Shown: positions 33,561 to 46,937 of the stretch, in pieces
Position numbering within the stretch: the first letter of the stretch is position 1
Layout of the letters: each line of letters opens with the position of its first letter
Assembly (NCBI GenBank): GCA_947044405.1
Contig: CAMRHE010000156.1
Span: 1,469,001-1,533,000, forward strand
Direction of reading: 5' to 3'
Source of the DNA: Leptodactylus fallax
Lineage: Eukaryota > Chordata > Amphibia > Anura > Leptodactylidae
DNA: 64,000 nt
Notes under the pieces: model-generated
Database searches by the model: none
Seen by the model: the letters and a program-made list of their open reading frames with translations, nothing else
What the model was told of the DNA's origin: nothing
Position numbers and translations under genes: made by a program

Positions 33561-36500
33561 CAAAGTGAAGCCCGATACCCTTCATCATCATCCTCTGTCA
33601 ATGTCCAGTGGACCAGGCTTGGCCGACCAAATAAGAGCCCCCCTACCTAACCTAACTACAACACCCATCAGCCAAGCCACCAGTATTGTAACGTCTTTGC
33701 CTGTTCGGGTCTCTGCGCCATCCTCCGCTCGCATGCTGTGGCGCTGGAGGCATATTCAGTTTGATTCCTTGCTTAAGGTTCTTGATGCTCAGTCTGTCCT
33801 ATGTAATTGAATTTCAGCCACACCCGTCTCCTGCACCTTGCTTCTCTCTGCTCCTCTAACAGTTAATCTTAGCCTTGCCTGTGTGATTGACGGCCATTCT
33901 ACCAATCAAGTCTGGGGCAGGTCTTGAACTTGCTTAAACAGGTCATCAGTTCACACATGGGGGCTGGCTATTGAGATTCTGTCTTGTGACTTTGTCCCTG
34001 CTAGCTCCTTTTCCTTTTCTGCTATTACCTGTATTCTTATTCCTGACCTCTGGCTTTGACTTTGACTATTCTCTTGGATTGTGATTCTGTACTGCATTGC
34101 TCCACTGTTACTGACCCCTTGGCTTGCTGACCTCCCTTTGTTGTTGTTTGTCCTGTCTGCATTCTGTGTTGTCACTTATTCAGAGTAGGGACCGGCTCCA
34201 AGTTGTTCCTGTCATTATGACAGTGAAACAAGTAGGCAGGGACATGGTCTGGGTCTACTTTAGGGCTCATTGTCTCTGTATTCCCTTCCTCTCAGGTTTC
34301 TGCAGCAGCACTGGGGATTTGCTCAACTGACAATTCCCTTACAAGAATCTAAATTATACAATATATACTCAAAACAAAGCAAAAAGCTATAGTGCTAGCA
34401 TCATCGTACGAACAGGTTAGAGGAACTGACTAGGATAAGGCACGATAAAGGAGGATTCCCTCCAAAGAAAAGAGTTCCCTGTTTCCAAACTCTCATACTC
34501 CACAGAGTGCACCTTCTCCCTAACCACCTCATCCACTAGGAGAATCTTCCGCTTTGTTGATACTAAATACCGTGCATGCTACATATAATACATAACCACT
34601 AAGCTAACTAAGAATAAAGTATACTGGCCCTGACATTCCACATAAGAGAAACTGGAAAACCTGAGCCAAATTATACAAGAGCCCACCCTGTTATACACCT
34701 CTGTATTAAAGGGACAATGAAGCAGAAAGTGCTCTGTGCTTCCCAGCATATTGTCACACTCCTCTCAGGCACAACCCCTTTCCTCAGAGTTTCTACACTT
34801 CCGGTTGTCCCTTACAAATAGTTTCCTATGGAAGCAGCCCCAAGCCAAGTCCCAAAAACTCAAGGAGATCCTGATGGAATTCAAGACTCATACCAACCTC
34901 CAGATTCTGGCAATCTTTGAGCACTAGCAGGCTCTGAAAATGAGTCAACTGTACCCCCATAACAAGAAGTTTCCTTAACAGATCTCCTACATCCCAAAAT
35001 TGCACCACCAAATTACCTTCAGAACCAGGGCAGCATAAGCCGGAAGATACTCATATAGTATGTGCAAATAATTCACCTGCCCTCCTGTCCCCCTTTCCGG
35101 AAGAAAAGCTGAAACCGCCCCCCTACAGAAGAATTCTCACAGAGGAGCTATTCCCTGCAGAGGTTTGTAATGTTGGTCTTAAGAAAGGTATTCAATAGTA
35201 ACACAAGGTTGACCATACACAACTTCACTTGTCTTCTCGTACAGTAAGTAACCTCCCTTTTGACTAGGTTCAGTCTATTCCCTCATAACAACTGGAAGAA
35301 CACACCCAAGTCCAGAGAGGCTCTGGAAAAAGACAAACACTGCTGAAATAGATCAACAAAGGTAGCAGGTAAACTTTGATCAGGATCTCTCCCTCCTAGT
35401 CAGAGACACGCACACTTATCCTGGTTGATTGTGGACCCAAATGCCTGTGAGTAGCAATTAACTCCAGACATTATCCAATCTGCCTCCCTATGTGAAGACA
35501 CAAAGACCCAACTTCAATAGAGCGACCAATCCAGCTGATCACACTGTTGTCACTGCATACAAGGTCTTAAGCCAATCAACAACCCCCCCCTTCCCCTGGC
35601 AGGCCATGTCTCAGAAAAACTGAACAAAGATACTCTTGGTTAACCTGATCAAATGCTTTTGTCTGATCTAAGGAAAGCAAGTACCCCTTCTTGTGACTCG
35701 CCCTACTCTGCTCCACTGCCTCCCAGACACAATTGTACTACGGCCTAGAACAGTGCAGTTCTGAGGCACCGAAAGGACTTTTGGCAGAATCTCTCTGTCC
35801 ACATTGAGTATCGATATGGGACACCAGTTCTCAATACAGGTCAGCTATTTATCCTATGAGAAGATGATTAGAGCAGACATTCCTACTGACCTTGACAGAG
35901 TGCCTGAGGAAAAACATTCATTGAATATCCCAGTCAAGCGTGGAACCAAGATGTCTTGAAAGCTCTTTTAAAATTCAGATTTTAAGTCATCTGAGCTTGG
36001 CGAATTTTTCAAGGCAAGCCCATCAATGGCTAGTTTGAAATCCTCTTCCCACAAGGTGTGAGTAGAAGGATCTGGCAACCACCAGGATTCCTGATCTAGA
36101 CCTTTTCAGCGATCCTGTACTATCAATCAGCTCTTACTACTCACTGACCTTACAGTTGTTGTAAGCGTTGTAAGGGTCTGGTGACCGTTACCGTAATCCC
36201 TCTCAAAAACCAAAGATGCATTTCTATCATACTGACACCTCTTAAGCAAATATTTCACTCTGGAAGTATCTTCACGGGTACTTCCAGTCGAGACAAGATT
36301 TTCAAGTTTCTTCCTTAGGCCCTAATATGGACTGTACCTGTCCAGACTCCTAGGACTCGAGAGCTGGCAGAAATTTCTCGCCACCCTTTCCTTGAACCTC
36401 TGTCATTATCTACTACCATTTATTGCTTCAAAGGCCCAAAGGATTGTTTTATCTTCACTTCTTCCAAGAGAGACGAATTGAGCATCTAACAGCCTCTACC

Positions 36501-36950
36501 CATCTGGGAAGAACTCCACCTTAAAAGACACTGCTGAAGACAACGCTTCTTCCTTCAAATAAAATCTATTTTTAGGCCTGCAACTACCCCTATGATAGGT
36601 GAACCCCATGTGGCCTGGGGTATGCTGGATGTGGACATCTACTAGGCCAGTCTCACTAGCTTTACTATGAAGCAGAACGCTATCATAAGTCAGCTTGTCT
36701 CTGTAACCTTCCCTATCTTGGAGCCTCTTGACAAACTCCCTCCAAAGACCACATGCTGACTTGCAAAAAGATAGAGCTTGATCCTCATAAATAGGCACTT
36801 GGTGTCCCACTTGGATTGGGGACCACTTATGTTAAAAAAGTGAATCTTTTGTCCCTTCATGGGATGGCATGCCCCTTCAGACATCTCCCCATTTCTAACT
36901 TGATTACTTGTCTACATTCTACCTGTGCTGTAAAAAGCATCACCACCCTG
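33561..36950 (-). mobile_element. Second L1/Tx1-type LINE, antisense, decayed
   Basis: On the minus strand an endonuclease C-terminal part is readable near 36680-36500 (HTPGHMGFTYHRGSC, then a NRFYLKEEALSSAVS stretch). An RT block with SLDQTKAFDQVNQEYL lies near 35670-35620, and a C-terminal FWDVGDLLRKLL with LTHFQSLL near 34990-34930. Blocks are in the right order but in different frames with many stops. Boundaries are approximate. The solo LTR at 33687 lies in or at the edge of its 3' part. Much older than the LINE at 26046. Confidence 0.75.
33687..34343 (+). mobile_element. Solo LTR (657 bp), same family as 26468
   Basis: Starts TGTAACGTCTTTGCC and ends CCCTTACA. Flanks agtat and agaat agree at 4 of 5 positions (eroded 5 bp duplication). 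It aligns along its whole length with the reverse complement of 26468-27117 (shared words include gactattctcttggatt, gttgtcacttattcag and ttcccttcctctcaggttt). Confidence 0.85.
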
Positions 36951-36976
36951 TTATACAGCTTGACCACAAGAGCAGC

Positions 36977-37800
36977 TTTTTTTTTTTTTTTTTTATCAAT
37001 ACAATGTTCCATGCCTCCACTGCAGCATCCCAGAGTGCTACTGCATTTATGTGTTTGTCCTGTGTGCCTCTGGGTTTTATGTCTGTAAGTTTGTTCTGTG
37101 TTAAGTGTATTTTTGTGCAGCTTTCCCTTTGTATTTTTCCCCTGCAGTGTTCAAACCCAGACTGGGTTCAGCCCTGGCCTATCACAGGCCACTGGGCGGG
37201 GTTGTGAGGAGATATAATCTCCCCGGCGACGGTTGAAGGGCAGTTCAGTGCATGCAACAAGCCAGACAAGGTGTGCAGAGCTGACCTGCCACCAGACTGG
37301 ACTGAAGGCCAACCGCCGCTACCACAGCCTCAGGAGGGATAACATCAGCCCCAGGCTCATCTTAAGACAGCTCAGAGCTAGAGAGTAGAGATTTCCGAGT
37401 GGCTGGACTAGATTCGTGTTGTGCCCGGAGGAGCAGGAGAGGACCCTGACAGGAGAGTCGCATTCGGGCCTAGTATCCAGGTAACCAGATCCCTGTGAGG
37501 ACTCCCTGTAACTCTATCCCCAGTATAGCAAGCTGGGAGAGGTACAGAGGTGGAGTAGAGGAAGCCATCTTGTGGAGCCTATACTGTCTTTGGGGCACCC
37601 TCCTAGAACCAAGGCTGGGGTTAGGACACTGCAGGACTACTACCCCCATCAGGAAGCTGCTGTTGTCCTTTTGTTCAAGTTGCCTTAATAAATGGCTGTT
37701 TGGTTTACCTGCAACGCTGAATCCTCAGTCGTGCCTGCTGTAACGTCAGGGCTTTTCCGACCAACACCACACCGGCTCAGGTAGGAGACATTCCTCTGCA
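36977..37800 (+). repeat. Probable LTR-like block with AATAAA
   Basis: After an 18-base T run (36977-36994) comes a GC-richer stretch that resembles an LTR: a ccccggcgacgg segment, an AATAAA at about 37687, and then gctgctgtaacgtca words. I could not find matching ends or a target duplication, nor a second copy in the window. Confidence 0.35.
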
Positions 37801-38093
37801 ACTGGAAGTGCCCCGGGGGAAAGAACTACTACCACCACCATCCGGTAGTGCTGCAGGACCCCTCTTGACCTTGTCCGGCCTAGGAGTGGGACTGGAGCCG
37901 TTTGGGAGCGTGCTCGGCCTGCTAAGTGGCACAGCATCCGCCACTACTACTCCCATCCTCCGGTCTCATCCGACTGGGTTGCGGCACCACTACCTTCTAG
38001 CTTTATATACAGCTGCAAAATCAGGCAACTTCATGAAGGTAGCCTGTGTGTGTGTTATTATTGAATCATATTGTATGTATATATATATTGAAG

Positions 38094-39282
38094 CAGGGGC
38101 ATAACTATCGGGGTAGCCGCGGTGGCGGCTGCCACAGGGCCCGGGACATTAGGGGCCCCGGAGCCCTGTGGCAGCCGCTACCGCGAACCCCACAAACCAG
38201 TAACGATCGCGGTCGCAGGGGGTGCGACCGCGAACGGACCCGGCAGGGTACGGAACCCGCGGCCAGCTGGAGATGGCCGGGCCCCGGACCATTATGATAG
38301 CGGTCGGGGAAAGCCTGGTTCCCCGACCGCTATACATACTGTTATTGGAAAGGAGTCCTGGCATATTGCAGGCCCCTTTCCAATAGATGGCAGGGCAGGG
38401 CACCCAGGGGAGGTGACTGAAAATAATAAATACATACAGTATTCTCACCTCTCCTGGGCGCAGCGTTCTCTCCGGCGCTCTTCCGTCATGACTGAGGCCT
38501 GTGATTAGGTCCCAGCGGTCACATGGGGCGCGGCCGCGTAATGACGTCAGTGCACCCCCATGTGACCGCTGAGGCCCAATAACAGGCCTCGGCAGCAACG
38601 TCAGAAGAGGGCCTGAAGACGCTGAAGATGGCAGGATGGAGCAAGGATGCCAAGGAAAGGTAAGGCAAGGTGAGTATGAATGTTTGTTATTTTTAATCAC
38701 CTTCCCTGGGCCTCCTATTATTATACTCTGGGGTCTGAGGAGACCCCAAAGTATAATAATAGCACCGAAGCGGAGGGGGGCTGTTGGGAGCTTATAATAC
38801 TCTGTGGGGGCCACTGTAGTGCATATAATACTGGGTGGGGGGCATATAATCCTTGGTGGGGACCACTGTGGGGAGCATATAATACTGAGTGGGGGGCATG
38901 TAATCCTGGGTGAGGACCACTGTGGGGAGCATATAATACTGTATGGGGGCCACTGTAGGGAGCATATAATACTGGGTGGGGCCCACTATAGGGTGCATAT
39001 AATACTGGATGGGGTTCACTGTGTGGAGCATATTATACTGTGTGGGGCCACTGTGGGTAGCATATTATACTGTGTGTGGGGGGAGCAATGTAGAGCATAT
39101 AATGCTGTATGGGGGCCACTGTGGAGCATATAATGCTGTGTGGGGGCCACTGTTGAGCATATAATACTATCTGGGGCCACTGTTGAGCATATTTTACTGT
39201 TTGGGGACCCGTAACCGGTTTGGGGAGGGGCCCCATGTCAAATGTTCGCCTTGGGGCCCAGCCATTCCTAGTTATGCCACTG
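38094..39282. mobile_element. 1189 bp hAT-type element
   Basis: Starts caggggcataactatc and ends ctagttatgccactg, flanked by a perfect 8 bp duplication tattgaag (38086-38093 and 39283-39290). The left half contains GC-rich inverted segments (gcggtcggggaaagcc, gtgaccgctgaggcc) shared in reverse with 12600-13200. The right half (38790-39200) is a degenerate array of the 31 bp unit (gagcatataatactg...gggg.cactgt). No transposase; long open frames on both strands are shadows of these repeats. Confidence 0.88.
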
Positions 39283-39773
39283 TATTGAAGTTATATATAT
39301 ATATATATATATACATATACACTGTATATCCTTAGTGTATGTATTATTTAGGCATTTATCAGTATACTCCATTAGTTTCTGTGCATGCAAGCAATATCAG
39401 GGGTGGAAATGAGTCTCCCTACCCTGCCAGGTTTAATGATTTACAGACAGATTCTTCAGCAGGTCACTCTCTTCCATGCCTGGCTGCCATCAACCTCAGC
39501 ATCTGTGAAACATTATTGTATCTAAAATGGGGATGGGATAGTTCATGCCCCATCTTTCCCAGGCAAAGATGAATTGGCTCATCTCCCCACCTCAGGAAGT
39601 AGATGGAGGGGGCTGCACCCTGGCAGAGGGCATGGCTAAGCACAAGCTGCCTTACAGCTTTGTCACTTCTGGAAGTCAGCAGGGTGTTGACCATACTTCA
39701 CCTCCAAGCTTCTCAAAAACAAAGGACTCTTTAAGTATAACATTATTTTGTCTTTTTCTCTGTTTGTTTTTAA

Positions 39774-39986
39774 GGCTAAGGACCCATGTTGCAGAAACGC
39801 AGCGTTTTTTTGTTGCAGATTTTGCTGCATTTTTTAAGTCAGGAGTGGATTTAACAGAAGGGAAATGTCTAAGTGTTTCCTTTATATTTTCCATTCCTTT
39901 TCAAGCACTCAGCCATTTTGGCTCAAAAAACCTCATCAACATCTGCAACAAAAAATACTGCGTTTCCGCAATGTGGGGCCTTAGCC
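39774..39986. mobile_element. PIF/Harbinger-like MITE, short form (213 bp)
   Basis: Starts ggctaaggacccatgttgca and ends ccgcaatgtggggccttagcc, flanked by TAA at 39771-39773 and 39987-39989. Same family as 25624-25842. Confidence 0.82.
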
Positions 39987-40033
39987 TAAGACTGCTTGTT
40001 TTGTCATTTTGTCTCCCTTGTCTTTTTCATATA

Positions 40034-41674
<1,641 letters not shown>

Positions 41675-41753
41675 TATATAGTACTGATCGCTTTGGGTAT
41701 TAAATCGTTAAACTTGGTACTTTGTGTTTTATGGTTTCATAGAGCACTTTTTT

Positions 41754-41945
41754 GAAGTGTGTTTGCGTCTGACTATTGGAGAAACACGTGTATATGTGAG
41801 GTTTCTGGTGAGCCCAAAGTCAGTAGTGGTGGCAACAGCATGTATTTGGGGTGTGTGGACTGTGTTGCAGCTTGAGTAAAGAGTGAGTGCAAGAGTGAGA
41901 AGAGTAAGTTGACAGCTGCACCAACATCATATGTTAGGACAGTCC
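41754..41945. repeat. Direct repeat, left copy
   Basis: About 190 bp matching 44070-44283 in the same orientation with many differences. Shared words: tgaagtgt, gtgaggttt, gagcccaaagtca, gtgtggactgtgtt, gagtgagtgcaag and cacgt/acgtg near the end. Together the two copies bracket the LTR-like block and gag remnant. Confidence 0.6.
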
Positions 41946-42101
41946 GTACGTGACAAGTATTGGAATTGTTTTTTTGTTTTTTTTTTTAATAGAGCATTAA
42001 GTGCCAAGATTAACCCTTGCACTTAAGGACTGGTGTAACCCTTGAGAGACATACACCAGCTCTATACAAACTATCTCAGTGCTTATTTTAATACATACTT
42101 G

Positions 42102-43260
42102 TGTAACCCCTGCAAGGAGCACTTTGCATACAGCAGATGCTGCAGTTAATGCCAAGCCAGGACCCACTACAGTAGACATCAGCCATTTTATGCTGAGGGA
42201 CAGTGGATTACATTTCCCTACACCCCTTACTCCAGGGGGAGGAGTATCAGAGAAAAGGACTTATTTTCTGTGCAGGGAATTATGGGAAAGGTCTGCACAG
42301 GAGAGAAGACAGGCAGCCACATGGGCTGCAGAAGGGGCTTCTTCCAGCAACTGCCAGGGAGCACATAGCTTGGCACTGGTTAACCCAGGACATAGAGACA
42401 GTCCTGCCAGCCCACCAGCTCACTCTGAGGGAAGAAGCAGCATCCCTGCAGCAGCAGTAGCACCACCTGTCCAGATTGACCAGACTCCCAAAAGGTACCC
42501 AGGGCTGCATCCAAGGAGACTTTTGCCTCATACTCCATTAGTGTTCTCTCATCTGAAAGCTGCAGCACCCAGTGAGACTCCAGGCTGGCACCAGATTCCC
42601 TGCAAAAGTTAGTGAGTAGACTTTGCTGGAATTTGCTGTACTGCTGTTAGAAAGTTTATGAGAACTGTGGTAGAAAGGATCTTCTGTGTCTATAGTGCAC
42701 CAACATTTCCTGAATGCGCGCCATCGTCCACGGCAACTGAGCCCCAACGGATGGACTGTTCTGTTTATTGCTGCAGCCATTAGTAATTCTGCATTGTGTG
42801 CTGTTATTTAGGAGTGAAAGCTGTTACCTGTAGTATGATTGCATGTGTGTGATGACTATAATCTGTGGGTCACTATCTTAACCCTATGCTATTCCCTATA
42901 GTTTATTATACCCACCAGGCCTCGCACATAGTCCATTCCTACCACTAGGGGGTTAATACTATAGGATGTACCTGTGCATTGTCATGTGAATTACTGAAAC
43001 ATTTCTCTGTTCACCTTTTATTAAGTTTGCCCTTGTTTACCCTTCCGATAATAAACCGGTTAAGTAGTTTTGCCCTCAACATTTGTGAGTGTGTACTAAG
43101 CTTAGATGGGGGTTTCCCAAGTCGACCCCTAGCAGAAGAGGAAGACCCTCCTGAATTCCTATAGAGCTCCTAGCAAGATTCGGGTGGAGGCACTGCTCTA
43201 TAGTGAGGTGAGAACTACAATACACCTTGCCTATAGAGGTCGGCCCAAAGGGGTGTTACA
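42102..43260 (+). mobile_element. LTR-like block (about 1.16 kb)
   Basis: It starts TGTAACCCCTGC and ends GGGGTGTTACA, so it has the TG...CA form with short inverted ends. cttg precedes it (42098-42101) and follows it (43261-43264), a possible 4 bp duplication. An alternative start is at 42034 (TGTAACCCTTG). An aataaa lies at about 43051. A gag remnant starts about 110 bp further on. Whether this is a solo LTR or the 5' LTR of that element cannot be decided. Confidence 0.5.
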
Positions 43261-43369
43261 CTTGCAGTTTCCCATCCCGTTTTTCTTTCTTATCTTTTAT
43301 TTGGCAAAGCCTGCTATTAGACATGACAGCCTTATACAGAAGGAACAGCAAGGCTGTCCTCCATCTCTG

Positions 43370-44035
43370 TGAGCTAGAGGCTTCAAAACAGCTTAAAAGA
43401 TCAAAGACCTGCTGATCTCTGCACTGGTGGAGCAGGAACTGGCGCAATATCCTCAAGCGCTGGGCCAAGAAATCATTGTCACTCTAGAAAGTCCAGCAAT
43501 TGACCCTGTCCTAGAGGTAACGGCTCCTTGGGGGGGGGGGGGGATGAGTAGCACTAGCCCTCTGGGGGAACAAACGTTTCTTTGCAAATTGCTTTACAAC
43601 AGATGGGCCCACAACTATCATGCACCTACAGCTCATCCTCCAGTATCAACAAGCTGCAGAACGTCAAGCTGAGAGAGAGAGGCTGAAGAATGTCAGGATG
43701 AGAGAGAGTTCCAGCTAGAGATGACCCGGCTGCAGAGGAGTAGCAGCTCTCCCCAGACCTAAGTCCAGGATATCCATCCACAGAGACCTTGTCTGGAGGA
43801 CTTCCCTGTTATGGAGAAAGATGGGGACTTGGAAATTTTTCTGCATGGGTTTGAAAAAACCTTCCGGCAATACCATCTGTTCCATGATGAGTGGGCAAAG
43901 AGTGGGCAAAGTATTTAACTCCAGAGTTGAAGGGCAGAGCCATGGAAGTTTATGATTATCTTCCGCCTGAGCTACATGGGGACTATGATGCCGTTAAGGA
44001 ATCCCTAATCAAATAGTACAAGCTCACCTCATAGG
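43370..44035 (+). pseudogene. Ty3/gypsy-type gag remnant
   Basis: Gag would form the capsid-like particle of an LTR retrotransposon. Readable residues in shifting frames: an Ala/Glu/Arg-rich helix (CQDEREFQLEMTRLQ), then PVMEKDGDLEIFLHGFEKTF, then a SCAN-like capsid stretch ending in YDYLPPELHGDYDAVKESL (up to about 44015). The DLxxFLxxFE ... A.E.Y..L...DYD.VK..L pattern is that of gypsy gag capsid domains in vertebrates. Stops (TAA near 43915, TAG near 44014) and a G run at 43530 break it. No protease, RT or integrase follows. Confidence 0.7.
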
Positions 44036-44069
44036 TGTATGAACCCATTACCTTTATGAAGTGTATTTG

Positions 44070-44283
44070 TATCTGGCTGTTGAAGAGAAGCGTGTATTTG
44101 CAAGTGAGGTTTCCGCTGAGCCCAAAGTCATTGGTGGCAACTACGTTTATTTGATTGTGTGGACTGTGTTGGGGTGCGATTTACGCTCATTTTGCAGCAT
44201 GAGTGAAGGGTGAATGCAAGATTGAGTGAGTGGAGTGAGTTGACCCCTGACAGCCACACCCATGTCACGTGCTAGAACGGTCG
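44070..44283. repeat. Direct repeat, right copy
   Basis: Partner of 41754-41945. It contains the same ordered words and ends near cacgtgctagaacggtc. Confidence 0.6.
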
Positions 44284-44635
44284 TCTTTTACATGGCCGAG
44301 AAAATTAATTGTAGCATCAGACATAATACTGTCTTTTAAATGGTCACTAACTTTTTAGACAACTCAGTCTCATTTAATAGTGCATGTGATTCTGGACCAA
44401 ATTGTTATATATTATATTTGAAAACAGTTTTTTCAGGCAGAAAACAGCAATCTAAAGTTGCGGCCTCTAGGTGTCTCACTTCTAGCTACTTTGTTGTTCT
44501 TTCCCTGTGACTAGGGAAGTTCTATCATTATTTATCTTCAAAATCAAGATATCTTCACAATGACTAGAAAGAGGAGGGGCTGTTTTTTCACACAGTGAAT
44601 GTAGAGGGTAGGGGCTAGTCCCTCCTCAAACCCTG

Positions 44636-45218
44636 GCACAACACAAAAAGAATTAGTCAAGAAGAAACCAAAAAATCTCAAACAAATATATAAAAAATAT
44701 ATTTATTGATAAAAATGTAATAAATAATACATTGAAAAAATATATCAAAAGCCAATAATATAGGTGACACAGACAAAAGATAAGACACAACACAAGACAC
44801 ATGTGTCACATAAAGAGGCTCAAAAATATACAAAGAATATATATAAAGATGACAGTATATATATAATGGCCCAAGATGTATAATTAATACTCAATATGCA
44901 AAATTTGCAAACCATGTATAGATAAATGTCTAGATAGGGAACTTAACCCAATCAATTAGATGCCACATGGACAAAGAGATATATATGGAAATGAAAAATC
45001 AAAGACACTAGCCATATACTACTTAAATATATTACTAGATATTAATGAAAACCATATATAGAAAGAAGCAATGATAAATGGAAAACATGTCAAAATAAAC
45101 TAATAAATAAATACAAAATGATGATGATTACCTGTAGCCATTATAAAGACAAATTTGAGCCCCAGTGAACACAAAGGTATGCGTGGAAACGCACCTCAAC
45201 GTGTTTTGCTAAAAAGCT
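44636..45218. mobile_element. 583 bp retroposon-like insertion
   Basis: Bounded by a 13 bp perfect duplication tcctcaaaccctg (44623-44635 and 45219-45231), typical of LINE-machinery integration. The insert is AT-rich with tatata and aaaatat stretches on the left and a gtggaaacgcacctcaacgt word near the right end. I do not recognise a protein and cannot name the family. An A/T-rich end on the left suggests minus-strand orientation. Confidence 0.7.
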
Positions 45219-45231
45219 TCCTCAAACCCTG

Positions 45232-46094
45232 TACATGTCTGCAATAAAGCAAGAACACAGAAGATGCTGCAACTTCTACAATGTAAGGAGACTTTACTAT
45301 GCAATTCTATACACTTCTGACAAGCTGCTTGACCCATTGCTGATGGGATATTAGTTATAGACAGCAAGAAGCTTTGCTAATTGTGCTCAGATTTCTTTTT
45401 TTTTTTTTTCTGTGTTAGGGATCTGTTTAGCCATATCATAACCTGGATTTGGAGTCCAGTGTCACTGGGCCTCTTATGTTATGTTCACTTGGGTTTTTCT
45501 AAGATATTTATTTGCTATTTTATAGTTACTGGCAGAATTACATATAAATAAACCAGTAATAACAGTAATGAATGAGAAAAGTGAAATGTGCTGCAGGCAT
45601 AAAGGTACCTTTTAAGAGATACAGAAGTGTCTAAATCCCTCTCTACCACCACACTATCTGATTTCCCAGCAGTCTCAACATAATTTTCCCCATCATCAGA
45701 CTCTGGGCCAGTCTCACCCCCTGCAAATTCTACTTCTTCAGAAGAAGGAGACTCAACGCTGTATGCAGGCTCTATACATGGCCTCACCATCTGGGTTTTT
45801 GCTTGGAAAACAGAGAGATCAATCAGAGTGGAGTTGGTATGGCCTTCCTTGGGCATTTGGACTAAGGTGGAAGAATATTTTTTTCCTTCTCTTTGCCATT
45901 TTTCTTGGCATCCAGATTACATTTATTCTCCAGCCATGTCCTGTCATCATCATGCATACTTTCATAGACTGAGGAAGATTCTCCAGGGCCTCGGCAACAG
46001 TACTCGCCTCTAGATCTGGACAAGGGGTTGCCCAGTACCCAAGTTCCCTGCTCCTTCATGTTTCTCAGCATTCCTCATTTTAGAAATCAACATA
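45232..46094. other. No confirmed gene; possible old coding remnant 45515-46071
   Basis: Two adjacent minus-strand frames (46071-45862 and 45856-45515) have an acidic, Ser/Glu/Asp-rich composition (SSEEVEFAGGETGPESDDGE) and could be the decayed N-terminal part of a transposon or host protein. I recognise no domain. The remainder is AT-rich. Confidence 0.3.
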
Positions 46095-46384
46095 CAGTGG
46101 GGAAAAAAAAGTATTTAGTCAGCCACCAATTGTGCAAGTTCTCCCACTTAAAAAGATGAAAGAGACCTGTAATTGTCATCATAGGTAGACCTCAACTATG
46201 AGAGACAAAATGAGAAAACATATCTAGAAAATCACATTGTCTGATTTTTTAAGAATTTATTTGCAAATTATGGTGGAAAATAAGTATTTGGTCAATAGCA
46301 AAAGTTCATCTCAATACTTTGTTATATATCCTTTGTTGGCAATGACAAACGTTCAAACGTTTTCTGTAAGTCTTCACAAGGTTG

Positions 46385-46937
46385 TGTCAGGATCTGGGGT
46401 GCTGGGTGGGCTGACATGAACACAGACTCCAAGGTATTAGTCCAATTATTGAGTTTTATTCACTCAAAACACTCCTTGGTACATGCAACATAACAGAAAC
46501 CAAAAAAATAAATACCTGCCTGTCTGGGCTCTAACTAAACAGAAATAGGTTACGTCACCTAGAATAGGAACAAGTTCAAACAGATTGTCTTCCAGCAGTA
46601 GCAACTTTCTTTGTGTCTTTCCAACCAAGCTCTGCCACAGTCTGCTCTCCTAGCAGACTTCTTATATCCCCTTAACGAGGACAATCCCAGTCAGCTGGGT
46701 TTCTTCCAGGAGTGTCCACAAGGTGTGGACTGGAGGGGATGGAAATGGCAGGTCCCACTACCAGCCTACCTGCTATTCCATAAAAAATCCAGCCCAGTGC
46801 ACAGCACTTAAATAATGCTCAGCAAACATAATTGTCTGCTGGGAAACAAACTTTCTGGATTTCCGTCATCTCACCCATCTGAGCAACCTGGGTGAGATGT
46901 ACATCCCTTCCAATATTTTTCCAGTCATCAGCTTACA
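46385..46937. mobile_element. 553 bp solo-LTR-like insertion in the Tc1 element
   Basis: Starts tgtcaggatctggggtgctg and ends catcagcttaca (TG...CA), flanked by gttg at 46381-46384 and 46938-46941. Comparison with the intact copy at about 24480 shows that gttggcacacactg is continuous there, which proves the insertion. A 4 bp duplication fits an LTR element. The family is not recognised, and it differs from the LTR at 26468. Confidence 0.8.

Noticed and set aside
36977..37800. Complete LTR with defined ends
   Set aside because: I could not find a target duplication or a partner copy; kept only as a low-confidence LTR-like block.
42079..42612. 177-residue open frame
   Set aside because: Falls within the LTR-like block, proline- and serine-rich without domain; probably chance in GC-richer LTR DNA.
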